Below are positions 1 to 14,100 of a DNA stretch of 64,000 bases, one piece after another (within the stretch, counting starts at the first letter, position 1; each line of letters starts with the position of its first letter). Below the pieces are notes generated by a model that did no database searches, was not told the DNA's origin, and worked only from the letters and a program-made list of their open reading frames with translations. The stretch is taken from the NCBI GenBank assembly GCA_036172665.1, contig JAYKNF010000032.1, positions 186,001 to 250,000 on the forward strand, given 5' to 3'. The position numbers and the translations under genes were made by a program. Source of the stretch: Prosopocoilus inquinatus. Its lineage: Eukaryota; Arthropoda; Insecta; Coleoptera; Lucanidae.

Positions 1-149
1 AACGAAACAACACGTATTAGCGTTGTTCCTGTGCTATATCTAATCGATCCTTACTTATCTATCATGTTATTTGACGTTTGGATTAACTCCAGTAACTCTG
101 ATGTGAGATACGACGTTTTCGGACGCAGCAGAAGCTGGAAATAGTTTTA
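1..149 (+). repeat. Reference satellite monomer
   Basis: The first complete copy is used here to define coordinates within the monomer. It has 57 G+C of 149 (38%) and 9 CpG dinucleotides, against about 5.5 expected from base composition. Dyad 1 spans residues 6-27: AACAA, a CA bulge, CGT, loop ATTA, GCG, TTGTT. In the common variant with CGC before ATTA the 3-bp inner stem is perfect. Dyad 2 spans residues 126-137: CAGC, loop AGAA, GCTG. A ClaI-type ATCGAT palindrome lies at residues 43-48 in this and most copies and is lost in the taaacgatcc type. The copy junction is AT-rich (atagttttaaa). Because 149 is not a multiple of 3, reading frames shift at each copy and no long ORF can persist. Confidence 0.95.
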
Positions 150-1937
150 AACTAAACAACACGTATTAGCGTTGTTCCTGTGATGTATCTAATCGATCCT
201 TACTCATCTATCATGTTATTTGACGTTTGGATGGACTCCAGTAACTCTGATGTGAGATACAAAGTTTTTGGACGCAGCAGGAGCTGGAAATAGTTTTAAA
301 CGAAACAACACGTATTAGCGTTGTTCCTGTGCTGTATCTAATCGATACTTACTTATCTATCATGTTATTTGACGTTTCGATGGACTCCAGTAACTCTGAT
401 GTGAGATACGACGTTTCCGGACGCAGCAGAAGCTGGAAATAGTATTAAACGAAACAACACGTATTAGCGTTGTTCCTGTGATGTATCTAATCGATCCTTA
501 CTCATCTATCATGTTATTTGACGTTTGGATGGACTCCAGTAACTAGGATGAGAGATACAAAGATTTCGGACGCAGCAGAAGCTGGAAATACTTTTGAACG
601 AAACAACACCTATTAGCGTTGTTCCTGTGATGTATCTAAACGATCTTTACTTATCTAACATGTTATTTAACGTTTGGATACACTCCAGTAAGTCTGATGT
701 GAGATACAAAGTTTTTGGACGCAGCAGGAGCTGGAAATAGTTTTAAACGAAACAACACGTATTAGCGTTGTTCCTGTGCTGTATCTAATCGATACTTACT
801 TATCTATCATGTTATTTGACGTTTCGATGGACTCCAGTAACTCTGATGTGAGATACGAAGTTTTCGGACGCAGCAGAAGCTGGAAATAGTTTTAAACGAA
901 ACAACACGTATTAGCGTTGTTCCTGTGATGTATCTAATCGATCCTTACTCATCTATCATGTTATTTGACGTTCGGGTGGACTCCAGTGAGTCTGATGTGA
1001 AATACAAAGTTTTGGGACGCAGCAGGAGCTGGAAATAGTTTTAAACGAAACAACACGCATTAGCGTTGTTCCTGTGATGTATCTAATCGATCCTTACTCA
1101 TCTATCATGTTATTTGACGTTTCGATGGACTCCAGTAACTCTGATGTGAGATACGACGTTTCCGGACGCAGCAGAAGCTGGAAATAGTATTAAACGAAAC
1201 AACACGTATTAGCGTTGTTCCTGTGATGTATCTAATCGATCCTTACTCATCTATCATGTTATTTGACGTTTGGATGGACTCCAGTAACTAGGATGAGAGA
1301 TACAAAGATTTCGGACGCAGCAGAAGCTGGAAATAGTTTTGAACGAAACAACACCTATTAGCGTTGTTCCTGTGATGTATCTAAACGATCCTTACTTATC
1401 TAACATGTTATTTAACGTTTGGATACACTCCAGTAAGTCTGATGTGAGATACAAAGTTTTTGGACGCAGCAGGAGCTGGAAATAGTTTGAAACGAAACAA
1501 CACGTATTAGCGTTGTTCCTGTGCTGTATCTAATCGATCCTTACTTATCTATCATGTTATTTGACGTTTGGATGGACTCCAGTAACCCTGACGTGAGATA
1601 CGAAGTTCTCGGACGCAGCAGAAGCTGGAAATAGTTTTAAACGAAACAACACTCATTAGCGTTGTTCCTGTGATGTATCTAATGGATCCTTACTCATCTA
1701 TCATGTTATTTGGCGTTACGATGGACTCCAGTAACTTAGATGTGAGATACGAAGTTCTCGGACGCAGCTGAAGCTAGAAATAGTTTTAAACGAAACAACA
1801 TGCATTAGCGTTGTTCCTGTGATGTATCTAATCGATCCTTACTTATCTATCATGTTATTTGACGTTTGGATGGACCCCAGTAACCCTGACTTGAGATACG
1901 AAGTTCTCGGACGCAGCCGAAGCTGGAAATAGTTTTA

Positions 1938-2004
1938 AACGAAACAACACGTATTAGCGTTGTTCCTGTGCTGTAGGACGTAGCAGAAGCTGGAAATAGT
2001 TTTA
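1938..2004 (+). repeat. Truncated 67-bp satellite monomer
   Basis: The copy runs normally to the gttcctgtgctgta block, then joins directly to ggacgtagcagaagctgg, losing 82 bp of the centre. Dyad 1 and dyad 2 are both kept; the ATCGAT, catgttattt and actccagtaa parts are lost. The downstream spelling ggacgtagc matches the intact monomer type near 11957, suggesting which kind of monomer suffered the deletion. The same junction is present at 17200-17266, inherited through the 15262-bp duplication, but absent at the matching place of the 5134 copy (around 7071), where a full monomer stands. Confidence 0.95.
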
Positions 2005-3792
2005 AACGAAACAACACGTATTAGCGTTGTTCCTGTGATGTATCTAATCGATCCTTACTCATCTATCATGTTATTTGACGTTTGGATGGACTCCATTAAC
2101 TCTGATGTGAGATACAAAGTTTTTGGACGCAGCAGGAGCTGGAAATAGTTTTAAACGAAACAACACGTATTAGCGTTGTTCCTGTGCTGTATCTAATCGA
2201 TCCTTACTTATCTATCATGTTATTTGACGTTTGGATTAACTCCAGTAACTCTGATGTGAGATACGACGTTTTCGGACGCAGCAGAAGCTGGAAATAGTTT
2301 TAAACGAAACAACACGTATTAGCGTTGTTCCTGTGATGTATCTAATCGATCCTTACTCATCTATCATGTTATTTGACGTTTGAGTGGACTCCAGTAACTC
2401 TGATGAGAGATACAAAGATTTCGGAAGCAGCAGAAGCTGGAAATACTTTTGAACGATACACCACCTATTAGCGTTGTTCCTGTGATGTATCTAAACGATC
2501 CTTACTTATCTAACATGTTATTTGACGTTTGGATGGACTCCAGTGTGTCTGATGTGAGATACAAAGTTTTGGGACGCAGCAGGAGCTGGAAATAGTTTTA
2601 AACGAAACAACACGTATTAGCGTTGTTCCTGTGCTGTATCTAATCGATCCTTACTTATCTATCATGTTATTTGACGTTTGGATGGACTCCAGTAACCCTG
2701 ACGTGAGATACGAAGTTCTCGGACGCAGCAGAAGCTGGAAATAGTTTTAAACGAAGCAACAGGCATTAGCGTTGTTCCTGTGATGTATCTAATCGATCCT
2801 TACTCATCTATCATGTTATTTGAGGTTACGATGGACTCCAGTAACTCTGATGTGAGATACGACGTTTCCGGACGCAGCAGAAGCTGGAAATAGTATTAAA
2901 CGAAACAACACGTATTAGCGTTGTTCCTGTGATGTATCTAATCGATCCTTACTCATCTGTCATGTTATTTGACGTTTGGATGGACTCCAGTAACTAGGAT
3001 GAGAGATACAAAGATTTCGGACGCAGCAGAAGCTGGAAATAGTTTTGAACGAAACAACACCTATTAGCGTTGTTCCTGTGATGTATCTAAACGATCCTTA
3101 CTTATCTATCATGTTATTTGACGTTTCGATGGACTCCAGTAACTCTGATGTGAGATACGAAGTTTTCGGACGCAGCAGAAGCTGGAAATAGTTTTAAACG
3201 AAACAACACGTATTAGCGTTGTTCCGGTGATGTATCTAATCGATCCTTACTCATCTATCATGTTATTTGACGTTTGGATGGACTCCAGTAACTCTGATGT
3301 GAGATACAAAGTTTTTGGACGCAGCAGGAGCTGGAAATAGTTTTAAACGAAACAACACGCATTAGCGTTGTTCCTGTGATGTATCTAATCGATCCTTACT
3401 CATCTATCATGTTATTTGGTGTTACGATGGACTCCAGTAACTTAGATGTGAGATACGAATTTCTCGGACGCAGCTGAAGCTAGAAATAGTTTTAAACGAA
3501 ACAACACGCATTAGCGTTGTTCCTGTGTTGTATCTAATCGATCCTTACTTATCTATCATGTTATTTGACGTTTGGATGTACTCCAGTAACCCTGACGTGA
3601 GATACGAAGATCTCGGACGCAGCAGAAGCTGGAAATAGTTTTAAACGAAACAACACGTATTAGCGTTGTTCCTGTGATGTATCTAATCGATCCTTACTCA
3701 TCTATCATGTTATTTGACGTTTGGACGGACTCCAGTAACTCTGATGGGAGATACAAAGTTCTCGGACGCAGTAGAAGCTGGAAATAGTTTTG

Positions 3793-5133
3793 AACGAAAC
3801 AACACGTATTAGCGTTGTTCCTGTGATGTATCTAAACGATCCTTACTTATCTAACATGTTATTTGACGTTTGGATGGACTCCAGTAAGTCTGATGTGAGA
3901 TACAAAGTTTTTGGACGCAGCAGGAGCTGGAAATAGTTTTAAACGAAACAACACGTATTAGCGTTGTTCCTGTAATGTATCTAATCGATCCTTACTCATC
4001 TATCATGTTATTTGACGTTTGGATGGACTCCAGTAACTCTGATGTGAGATACGACGTTTTCGGACGCAGCAGCAGCTGGAAATAGTTTTAAACGAAACAA
4101 CACATATTAGCGTTGTTCCTGTAATGTATCTAATCGATCCTTACTCATCTATCATGTTATTTGACGTTTGGATGGACTCCAGTAACTAGGATGAGAGATA
4201 CAAAGATTTCGGACGCAGCAGAAGCTGGAAATAGTTTTGAACGAAACAACACCTATTAGCGTTGTTCCTGTGATGTATCTAAACGATCCTTCCTTATCTA
4301 ACATGTTATTTAACGTTTGGATACACTCCAGTAAGTCTGATGTGAGATACAAAGTTTTTGGACGCAGCAGGAGCTGGAAATAGTTTTAAACGAAACAACA
4401 CGTATTAGCGTTGTTCCTGTGATGTATCTAAACGATCCTTACTTATCTAACATGTTATTTGACGTTTGGATGGACTCCAGTGTGTCTGATGTGAGATACA
4501 AAGTTTTGGGACGCAGCAGGAGCTGGAAATAGTTTTAAACGAAACAACACATATTAGCGTTGTTCCTGTAATGTATCTAATCGATCCATACTCATCTATC
4601 ATGTTATTTGACGTTTGGACAGACTCCAGTAACTCTGATGTGAGATACAAAGTTATCGGACGCAGCAGAAGCTGGAAATAGTTTTGAACGAAACAACACG
4701 TATTAGCGTTGTTCCTGTGATGTATCTAAACGATCCTTACTTATCTAACATGTTATTTGACGTTTGGATGGACTCCAGTAAGTCTGATGTGAGATACAAT
4801 GTTTTTGGACGCAGCAGGAGCTGGAAATAGTTTTAAACGAAACAACACGTATTAGCGTTGTTCCTGTGCTGTATCTAATCGATACTTACTTATCTATCAT
4901 GTTATTTGACGTTTCGATGGACTCCAGTAACTCTGATGTGAGATACGAAGTTTTCGGACGCAGCAGAAGCTGGAAATAGTTTTAAACGAAACAACACGTA
5001 TTAGCGTTGTTCCTGTGATGTATCTAATCGATCCTTACTCATCTATCATGTTATTTGACGTTTGGATGGACTCCAGTAACTCTGATGTGAGATACAAAGT
5101 TTTTGGACGCAGCAGGAGCTGGAAATAGTTTTA
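3793..5133 (+). repeat. Nine-monomer segment also found at 14071-15262
   Basis: Nine monomers here match eight at 14071-15262. The offset is 10278 up to about 4388 and 10129 afterwards, because the monomer at 4389-4537 (the type with ccagtgtgtctg) is missing from the later copy. The difference of exactly 149 bp shows loss or gain of a whole monomer. Shared rare spellings include ctaggatgagag, gatccttcctta, gatccatac and tacaatgttttt. Confidence 0.88.
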
Positions 5134-8100
5134 AACGAAACAACACGTATTAGCGTTGTTCCTGTGCTATATCTAATCGATCCTTACTTATCTATCATGT
5201 TATTTGACGTTTGGATTAACTCCAGTAACTCTGATGTGAGATACGACGTTTTCGGACGCAGCAGAAGCTGGAAATAGTTTTAAACTAAACAACACGTATT
5301 AGCGTTGTTCCTGTGATGTATCTAATCGATCCTTACTCATCTATCATGTTATTTGACGTTTGGATGGACTCCAGTAACTCTGATGTGAGATACAAAGTTT
5401 TTGGACGCAGCAGGAGCTGGAAATAGTTTTAAACGAAACAACACGTATTAGCGTTGTTCCTGTGCTGTATCTAATCGATACTTACTTATCTATCATGTTA
5501 TTTGACGTTTCGATGGACTCCAGTAACTCTGATGTGAGATACGACGTTTCCGGACGCAGCAGAAGCTGGAATTAGTATTAAACGAAACAACACGTATTAG
5601 CGTTGTTCCTGTGATGTATCTAATCGATCCTTACTCATCTATCATGTTATTTGACGTTTGGATGGACTCCAGTAACTAGGATGAGAGATACAAAGATTTC
5701 GGACGCAGCAGAAGCTGGAAATACTTTTGAACGAAACAACACCTATTAGCGTTGTTCCTGTGATGTATCTAAACGATCCTTACTTATCTAACATGTTATT
5801 TAACGTTTGGATACACTCCAGTAAGTCTGATGTGAGATACAAAGTTTTTGGACGCAGCAGGAGCTGGAAATAGTTTTAAACGAAACAACACGTATTAGCG
5901 TTGTTCCTGTGCTGTATCTAATCGATACTTACTTATCTATCATGTTATTTGACGTTTCGATGGACTCCAGTAACTCTGATGTGAGATACGAAGTTTTCGG
6001 ACGCAGCAGAAGCTGGAAATAGTTTTAAACGAAACAACACGTATTAGCGTTGTTCCTGTGATGTATCTAATCGATCCTTACTCATCTATCATGTTATTTG
6101 ACGTTCGGGTGGACTCCAGTGAGTCTGATGTGAAATACAAAGTTTTGGGACGCAGCAGGAGCTGGAAATAGTTTTAAACGAAACAACACGCATTAGCGTT
6201 GTTCCTGTGATGTATCTAATCGATCCTTACTCATCTATCATGTTATTTGACGTTTCGATGGACTCCAGTAACTCTGATGTGAGATACGACGTTTCCGGAC
6301 GCAGCAGAAGCTGGAAATAGTATTAAACGAAACAACACGTATTAGCGTTGTTCCTGTGATGTATCTAATCGATCCTTACTCATCTATCATGTTATTTGAC
6401 GTTTGGATGGACTCCAGTAACTAGGATGAGAGATACAAAGATTTCGGACGCAGCAGAAGCTGGAAATAGTTTTGAACGAAACAACACCTATTAGCGTTGT
6501 TCCTGTGATGTATCTAAACGATCCTTACTTATCTAACATGTTATTTAACGTTTGGATACACTCCAGTAAGTCTGATGTGAGATACAAAGTTTTTGGACGC
6601 AGCAGGAGCTGGAAATAGTTTGAAACGAAACAACACGTATTAGCGTTGTTCCTGTGCTGTATCTAATCGATCCTTACTTATCTATCATGTTATTTGACGT
6701 TTGGATGGACTCCAGTAACCCTGACGTGAGATACGAAGTTCTCGGACGCAGCAGAAGCTGGAAATAGTTTTAAACGAAACAACACGCATTAGCGTTGTTC
6801 CTGTGATGTATCTAATGGATCCTTACTCATCTATCATGTTATTTGGCGTTACGATGGACTCCAGTAACTTAGATGTGAGATACGAAGTTCTCGGACGCAG
6901 CTGAAGCTAGAAATAGTTTTAAACGAAACAACATGCATTAGCGTTGTTCCTGTGATGTATCTAATCGATCCTTACTTATCTATCATGTTATTTGACGTTT
7001 GGATGGACCCCAGTAACCCTGACTTGAGATACGAAGTTCTCGGACGCAGCCGAAGCTGGAAATAGTTTTAAACGAAACAACACGTATTAGCGTTGTTCCT
7101 GTGCTGTATCTAATCGATCCTTACTTATCTATCATGTTATTTGGCGTTTCGATGGACTCCAGTAGCTCTGATGTGAGATACGACGTTTTCGGACGCAGCA
7201 GAAGCTGGAAATAGTTTTAAACGAAACAACACGCATTAGCGTTGTTCCTGTGATGTATCTAATCGATCCTTACTTAGCTACTATGTTATTTGACGTTTCG
7301 ATGGACTCCAGTAACTCTAATGTGAGATACGTTTTCGGACGCAGCAGAAGCTGGAAATAGTTTTAAACGAAACAACACGTATTAGCGTTGTTCCTGTGAT
7401 GTATATAATCGATCCTTACTCATCTATCATGTTATTTGACGTTTGGATGGACTCCAGTAACTCTGATGAGAAATACAAAGATTTCGGAAGCAGCAGAAGC
7501 TGGAAATAGTTTTGAACGAAACACCACCTATTAGCGTTGTTCCTGTGATGTATCTAAACGATCCTTACTTATCTAACATGTTATTTGACGTTTGGATGGA
7601 CTCCAGTAAGTCTGATGTGAGATACAAAGTTTTTGGACGCAGCAGGAGCTGGAAATAGTTTTAAACGAAACACCACGTATTAGCGTTGTTCCTGTGCTGT
7701 ATCTAATCGATCCTTACTTATCTATCATGTTATTTAACGTTTGGATACACTCCAGTAAGTCTGATGTGAGATACAAAGTTTTTGGACGCAGCAGGAGCTG
7801 GAAATAGTTTTAAACGAAACAACACGTATTAGCGTTGTTCCTGTGATGTATCTAAACGATCCTTACTTATCTAACATGTTATTTGACGTTTGGATGGACT
7901 CCAGTGTGTCTGATGTGAGATACAAAGTTTTGGGACGCAGCAGGATCTGGAAATAGTTTTAAACGAAACAACACATATTAGCGTTGTTCCTGTAATGTAT
8001 CTAATCGATCCTTACTCATCTATCATGTTATTTGACGTTTGGACAGACTCCAGTAACTCTGATGTGAGATACAAAGTTATCGGACGCAGCAGAAGCTGGA

Positions 8101-11100
8101 AATAGTTTTGAACGAAACAACACGTATTAGCGTTGTTCCTGTGATGTATCTAAACGATCCTTACTTATCTAACATGTTATTTGACGTTTGGATGGACTCC
8201 AGTAAGTCTGATGTGAGATACAAAGTTTTTGGACGCAGCAGGAGCTGGAAATAGTGTTAAACGAAACAACACGTATTAGCGTTGTTCCTGTGCTGTATCT
8301 AATCGATACTTACTTATCTATCATGTTATTTGACGTTTCGATGGACTCCAGTAACTCTGATGTGAGATACAAAGTTTTTGGACGCAGCAGGAGCTGGAAA
8401 TAGTTTTAAACGAAACAACACGTATTAGCGTTGTTCCTGTGCTGTATCTAATCGATCCTTACTTATCTATCATGTTATTTGACGTTTGGATTAACTCCAG
8501 TAACTCTGATGTGAGATACGACGTTTTCGGACGCAGCAGAAGCTGGAAATAGTTTTAAACGAAACAACACGTATTAGCGTTGTTCCTGTGATGTATCTAA
8601 TCGATCCTTACTCATCTATCATGTTATTTGACGTTTGAGTGGACTCCAGTAACTCTGATGAGAGATACAAAGATTTCGGACGCAGCAGAAGCTGGAAATA
8701 CTTTTGAACGATACACCACCTATTAGCGTTGTTCCTGTGATGTATCTAAACGATCCTTACTTATCTAACATGTTATTTGACGTTTGGATACACTCCAGTG
8801 TGTCTGATGTGAGATACAAAGTTTTGGGACGCAGCAGGAGCTGGAAATAGTTTTAAACGAAACAACACGTATTAGCGTTGTTCCTGTGCTGTATCTAATC
8901 GATCCTTACTTATCTATCATGTTATTTGACGTTTGGATGGACTCCAGTAACCCTGACGTGAGATACGAAGTTCTCGGACGCAGCAGAAGCTGGAAATAGT
9001 TTTAAACGAAGCAACAGGCATTAGCGTTGTTCCTGTGATGTATCTAATCGATCCTTACTCATCTATCATGTTATTTGACGTTTCGATGGACTCCAGTAAC
9101 TCTGATGTGAGATACGACGTTTCCGGACGCAGCAGAAGCTGGAAATAGTATTAAATGAAACAACACGTATTAGCGTTGTTCCTGTGATGTATCTAATCGA
9201 TCCTTACTCATCTATCATATTATTTGACGTTTGGATGGACTCCAGTAACTAGGATGAGAGATACAAAGATTTCGGACGCAGCAGAAGCTGGAAATAGTTT
9301 TGAACGAAACAACACCTATTAGCGTTGTTCCTGTGATGCATCTAAACGATCCTTACTTATCTAACATGTTATTTAACGTTTGGATACACTCCAGTAAGTC
9401 TGATGTGAGATACAAAGTTTTTGGACGCAGCAGGAGCTGGAAATAGTTTTAAACGAAACAACACGTATTAGCGTTGTTCCTGTGCTGTATCTAATCGATA
9501 CTTACTTATCTATCATGTTATTTGACGTTTCGATGGACTCCAGTAACTCTGATGTGAGATACGAAGTTTTCGGACGCAGCAGAAGCTGGAAATAGTTTTA
9601 AACGAAACAACACGTATTAGCGTTGTTCCGGTGATGTATCTAATCGATCCTTACTCATCTATCATGTTATTTGACGTTTGGATGGACTCCAGTAACTCTG
9701 ATGTGAGATACAAAGTTTTTGGACGCAGCAGGAGCTGGAAATAGTTTTAAACGAAACAACACGTATTAGCGTTGTTCCTGTGCTGTATCTAATCGATCCT
9801 TACTTATCTATCATGTTATTTGACGTTTGGATGGACTCCAGTAACTCTGATATGAGATACGACGTTTTCGGACGCAGCAGAAGCTGGAAATAGTTTTAAA
9901 CGAAACAACACGTATTAGCGTTGTTCCTGTGATGTATCTAATCGATCCTTACTCATCTATCATGTTATTTGACGTTTGGGTGGACTCCAGTGAGTCTGAT
10001 GTGAGATACAAAGTTTTGGGACGCAGCAGGAGCTGGAAATAGTTTTAAACGAAACAACACGCATTAGCGTTGTTCCTGTGATGTATCTAATCGATCCTTA
10101 CTCATCTATCATGTTTTTTGACGTTTCGATGGACTCCAGTAACTCTGATGTGAGATACGACGTTTCCGGACGCAGCAGAAGCTGGAAATAGTATTAAACG
10201 AAACAACACGTATTAGCGTTGTTCCTGTGATGTATCTAATCGATCCTTACTCATCTATCATGTTATTTGACGTTTGGATGGACTCCAGTAACTAGGATGA
10301 GAGATACAAAGATTTCGGAGGCAGCAGAAGCTGGAAATAGTTTTAAACGAAACAACATGCATTAGCGTTGTTCCTGTGATGTATCTAATCGATCCTTACT
10401 CATCTATCATGTTATTTGGCGTTACGATGGACTCCAGTAACTTAGATGTGAGATACGAAGTTCTCGGACGCAGCTGAAGCTAGAAATAGTTTTAAACGAA
10501 ACAACATGCATTAGCGTTGTTCCTGTGATGTATCTAATCGATCCTTACTCATCTATCATGTTATTTGGCGTTACGATGGACTCCAGTAACTTAGATGTGA
10601 GATACGAAGTTCTCGGACGCAGCTGAAGCTAGAAATAGTTTTAAACGAAACAACATGCATTAGCGTTGTTCCTGTGATGTATCTATTCGATCCTTACTTA
10701 TCTATCATGTTATTTGACGTTTGGATGGACTCCAGTAACCCTGACTTGAGATACGAAGTTCTCGGACGCAGCCGAAGCTGGAAATAGTTTTAAACGAAAC
10801 AACACGTATTAGCGTTGTTCCTGTGCTGTATCTAATCGATCCTTACTTATCTATCATGTTATTTGGCGTTTCGATGGACTCCAGTAGCTCTGATGTGAGA
10901 TACGACGTTTTCGGACGCAGCAGAAGCTGGAAACAGTTTTAAACGAAACAACACGCATTAGCGTTGTTCCTGTGATGTATCTAATCGATCCTTACTTAGC
11001 TACTATGTTATTTGACGTTTCGATGGACTCAAGTAACTCTAATGTGAGATACGACGTTTTCGGACGCAGCAGAAGCTGGAAATAGTTTTAAACGAAACAA

Positions 11101-14100
11101 CACGTATTAGCGCTGTTCCTGTGATGTATATAATCGATCCTTACTCATCTATCATGTTATTTGACGTTTGGATGGACTCCAGTAACTCTGATGAGAAATA
11201 CAAAGATTTCGGAAGCAGCAGAAGCTGGAAATAGTTTTGAACGAAACACCTCCTATTAGCGTTGTTCCTGTGATGTATCTAAACGATCCTTACTTATCTA
11301 ACATGTTATCTGACGTTTGGATGGACTATAGTAAGTCTGATGTGAGATACAAAGTTTTTGGACGCAGCAGGAGCTGGAAATAGTTTTAAACGAAACACCA
11401 CGTATTAGCGTTGTTCCTGTGCTGTATCTAATCGATCCTTACTTATCTATCATGTTATTTAACGTTTGGATACACTCCAGTAAGTCTGATGTGAGATACA
11501 AAGTTTTTGGACGCAGCAGGAGCTGGAAATAGTTTTAAACGAAACAACACGCATTAGCGTTGTTCCTGTGATGTATCTAATGGATCCTTACTCATCTATC
11601 ATGTTATTTGGCGTTACGATGGACTCCAGTAACTTAGATGTGAGATACGAAGTTCTCGGACGCAGCTGAAGCTAGAAATAGTTTTAAACGAAACAACATG
11701 CATTAGCGTTGTTCCTGTGATGTATCTAATCGATCCTTACTTATCTATCATGTTATTTGACGTTTGGATGGACCCCAGTAACCCTGACTTGAGATACGAA
11801 GTTCTCGGACGCAGCCGAAGCTGGAAATAGTTTTAAACGAAACAACACGTATTAGCGTTGTTCCTGTGCTGTATCTAATCGATCCTTACTTATCTATCAT
11901 GTTATTTGACGTTTCGATGGATTCCAGTAACTCTGATGTGAGATACGAAGTTTTCGGACGTAGCAGAAGCTGGAAATAGTTTTAAACGAAACAACACGTA
12001 TTAGCGTTGTTCCTGTGATGTATCTAATCGATCCTTACTCATCTATCATGTTATTTGACGTTTGGATGGACTCCATTAACTCTGATGTGAGATACAAAGT
12101 TTTTGGACGCAGCAGGAGCTGGAAATAGTTTTAAACGAAACAACACATATTAGCGTTGTTCCTGTAATGTATCTAATCGATCCTTACTCATCTATCATGT
12201 TATTTGACGTTTGGACAGACTCCAGTAACTCTGATGTGAGATACAAAGTTATCGGACGCAGCAGAAGCTGGAAATAGTTTTGAACGAAACAACACGTATT
12301 AGCGTTGTTCCTGTGATGTATCTAAACGATCCTTACTTATCTAACATGTTATTTGACGTTTGGATGGACTCCAGTAAGTCTGATGTGAGATACAAAGTTT
12401 TTGGACGCAGCAGGAGCTGGAAATAGTGTTAAACGAAACAACACGTATTAGCGTTGTTCCTGTGCTGTATCTAATCGATACTTACTTATCTATCATGTTA
12501 TTTGACGTTTCGATGGACTCCAGTAACTCTGATGTGAGATACGAAGTTTTCGGACGTAGCAGAAGCTGGAAATAGTTTTAAACGAAACAACACGTATTAG
12601 CGTTGTTCCTGTGATGTATCTAATCGATCCTTACTCATCTATCATGTTATTTGACGTTTGGATGGACTCCAGTAACTCTGATGTGAGATACAAAGTTTTT
12701 GGACGCAGCAGGAGCTGGAAATAGTTTTAAACGAAACAACACGTATTAGCGTTGTTCCTGTGCTGTATCTAATCGATCCTTACTTATCTATCATGTTATT
12801 TGACGTTTGGATTAACTCCAGTAACTCTGATGTGAGATACGACGTTTTCGGACGCAGCAGAAGCTGGAAATAGTTTTAAACGAAACAACACGTATTAGCG
12901 TTGTTCCTGTGATGTATCTAATCGATCCTTACTCATCTATCATGTTATTTGACGTTTGAGTGGACTCCAGTAACTCTGATGAGAGATACAAAGATTTCGG
13001 AAGCAGCAGAAGCTGGAAATACTTTTGAACGATACACCACCTATTAGCGTTGTTCCTGTGATGTATCTAAACGATCCTTACTTATCTAACATGTTATTTG
13101 ACGTTTGGATGGACTCCAGTGTGTCTGATGTGAGATACAAAGTTTTGGGACGCAGCAGGAGCTGGAAATAGTTTTAAACGAAACAACACGTATTAGCGTT
13201 GTTCCTGTGCTGTATCTAATCGATCCTTACTTATCTATCATGTTATTTGACGTTTGGATGGACTCCAGTAACCCTGACTTGAGATACGAAGTTCTCGGAC
13301 GCAGCCGAAGCTGGAAATAGTTTTAAACGAAACAACACGTATTAGCGTTGTTCCTGTGCTGTATCTAATCGATCCTTACTTATCTATCATGTTATTTGGC
13401 GTTTCGATGGACTCCAGTAGCTCTGATGTGAGATACGACGTTTTCGGACGCAGCAGAAGCTGGAAATAGTTTTAAACGAAACAACACGCATTAGCGTTGT
13501 TCCTGTGATGTATCTAATCGATCCTTACTTAGCTACTATGTTATTTGACGTTTCGATGGACTCCAGTAACTCTAATGTGAGATACGACGTTTTCGGACGC
13601 AGCAGAAGCTGGAAATAGTTTTAAACGAAACAACACGTATTAGCGTTGTTCCTGTGATGTATATAATCGATCCTTACTCATCTATCATGTTATTTGACGT
13701 TTGGATGGACTCCAGTAACTCTGATGAGAAATACAAAGATTTCGGAAGCAGCAGAAGCTGGAAATAGTTTTGAACGAAACACCACCTATTAGCGTTGTTC
13801 CTGTGATGTATCTAAACGATCCTTACTTATCTAACATGTTATCTGACGTTTGGATGGACTCCAGTAAGTCTGATGTGAGATACAAAGTTTTTGGACGCAG
13901 CAGGAGCTGGAAATAGTTTTAAACGAAACACCACGTATTAGCGTTGTTCCTGTGCTGTATCTAATCGATCCTTACTTATCTATCATGTTATTTAACGTTT
14001 GGATACACTCCAGTAAGTCTGATGTGAGATACAAAGTTTTTGGACGCAGCAGGAGCTGGAAATAGTTTTAAACGAAACAACACGTATTAGCGTTGTTCCT

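Larger units (their letters stand above)
1..5133 (+). repeat. Higher-order repeat unit A, copy 1 (5133 bp)
   Basis: This unit holds 34 full monomers plus one 67-bp truncated monomer (34 x 149 + 67 = 5133). It starts with a private pair: a monomer with ctatatc and ggattaactcc, followed by one starting aactaaac. The same pair recurs at 5134, 15263 and 20396. The full unit recurs at 15263-20395 with offset 15262, including the truncated monomer, so the two are duplicates of one ancestor. The rare monomer with gattaactcc occurs at 81 and 2234 here (2153 bp apart, or 14 monomers + 67) and next at 5214 (2980 bp, exactly 20 monomers). Confidence 0.9.

Noticed and set aside
4152..4352. Short reverse-strand reading frames (61-67 residues) recurring at 4152, 4447, 14430, 14588, 19414, 19709, 58539 and 58995
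   Set aside because: They are translations of two adjacent satellite monomers. They recur only because the monomers do, end wherever a frame shift between 149-bp copies brings in a stop, and have no promoter, no constant length and no codon-level conservation.
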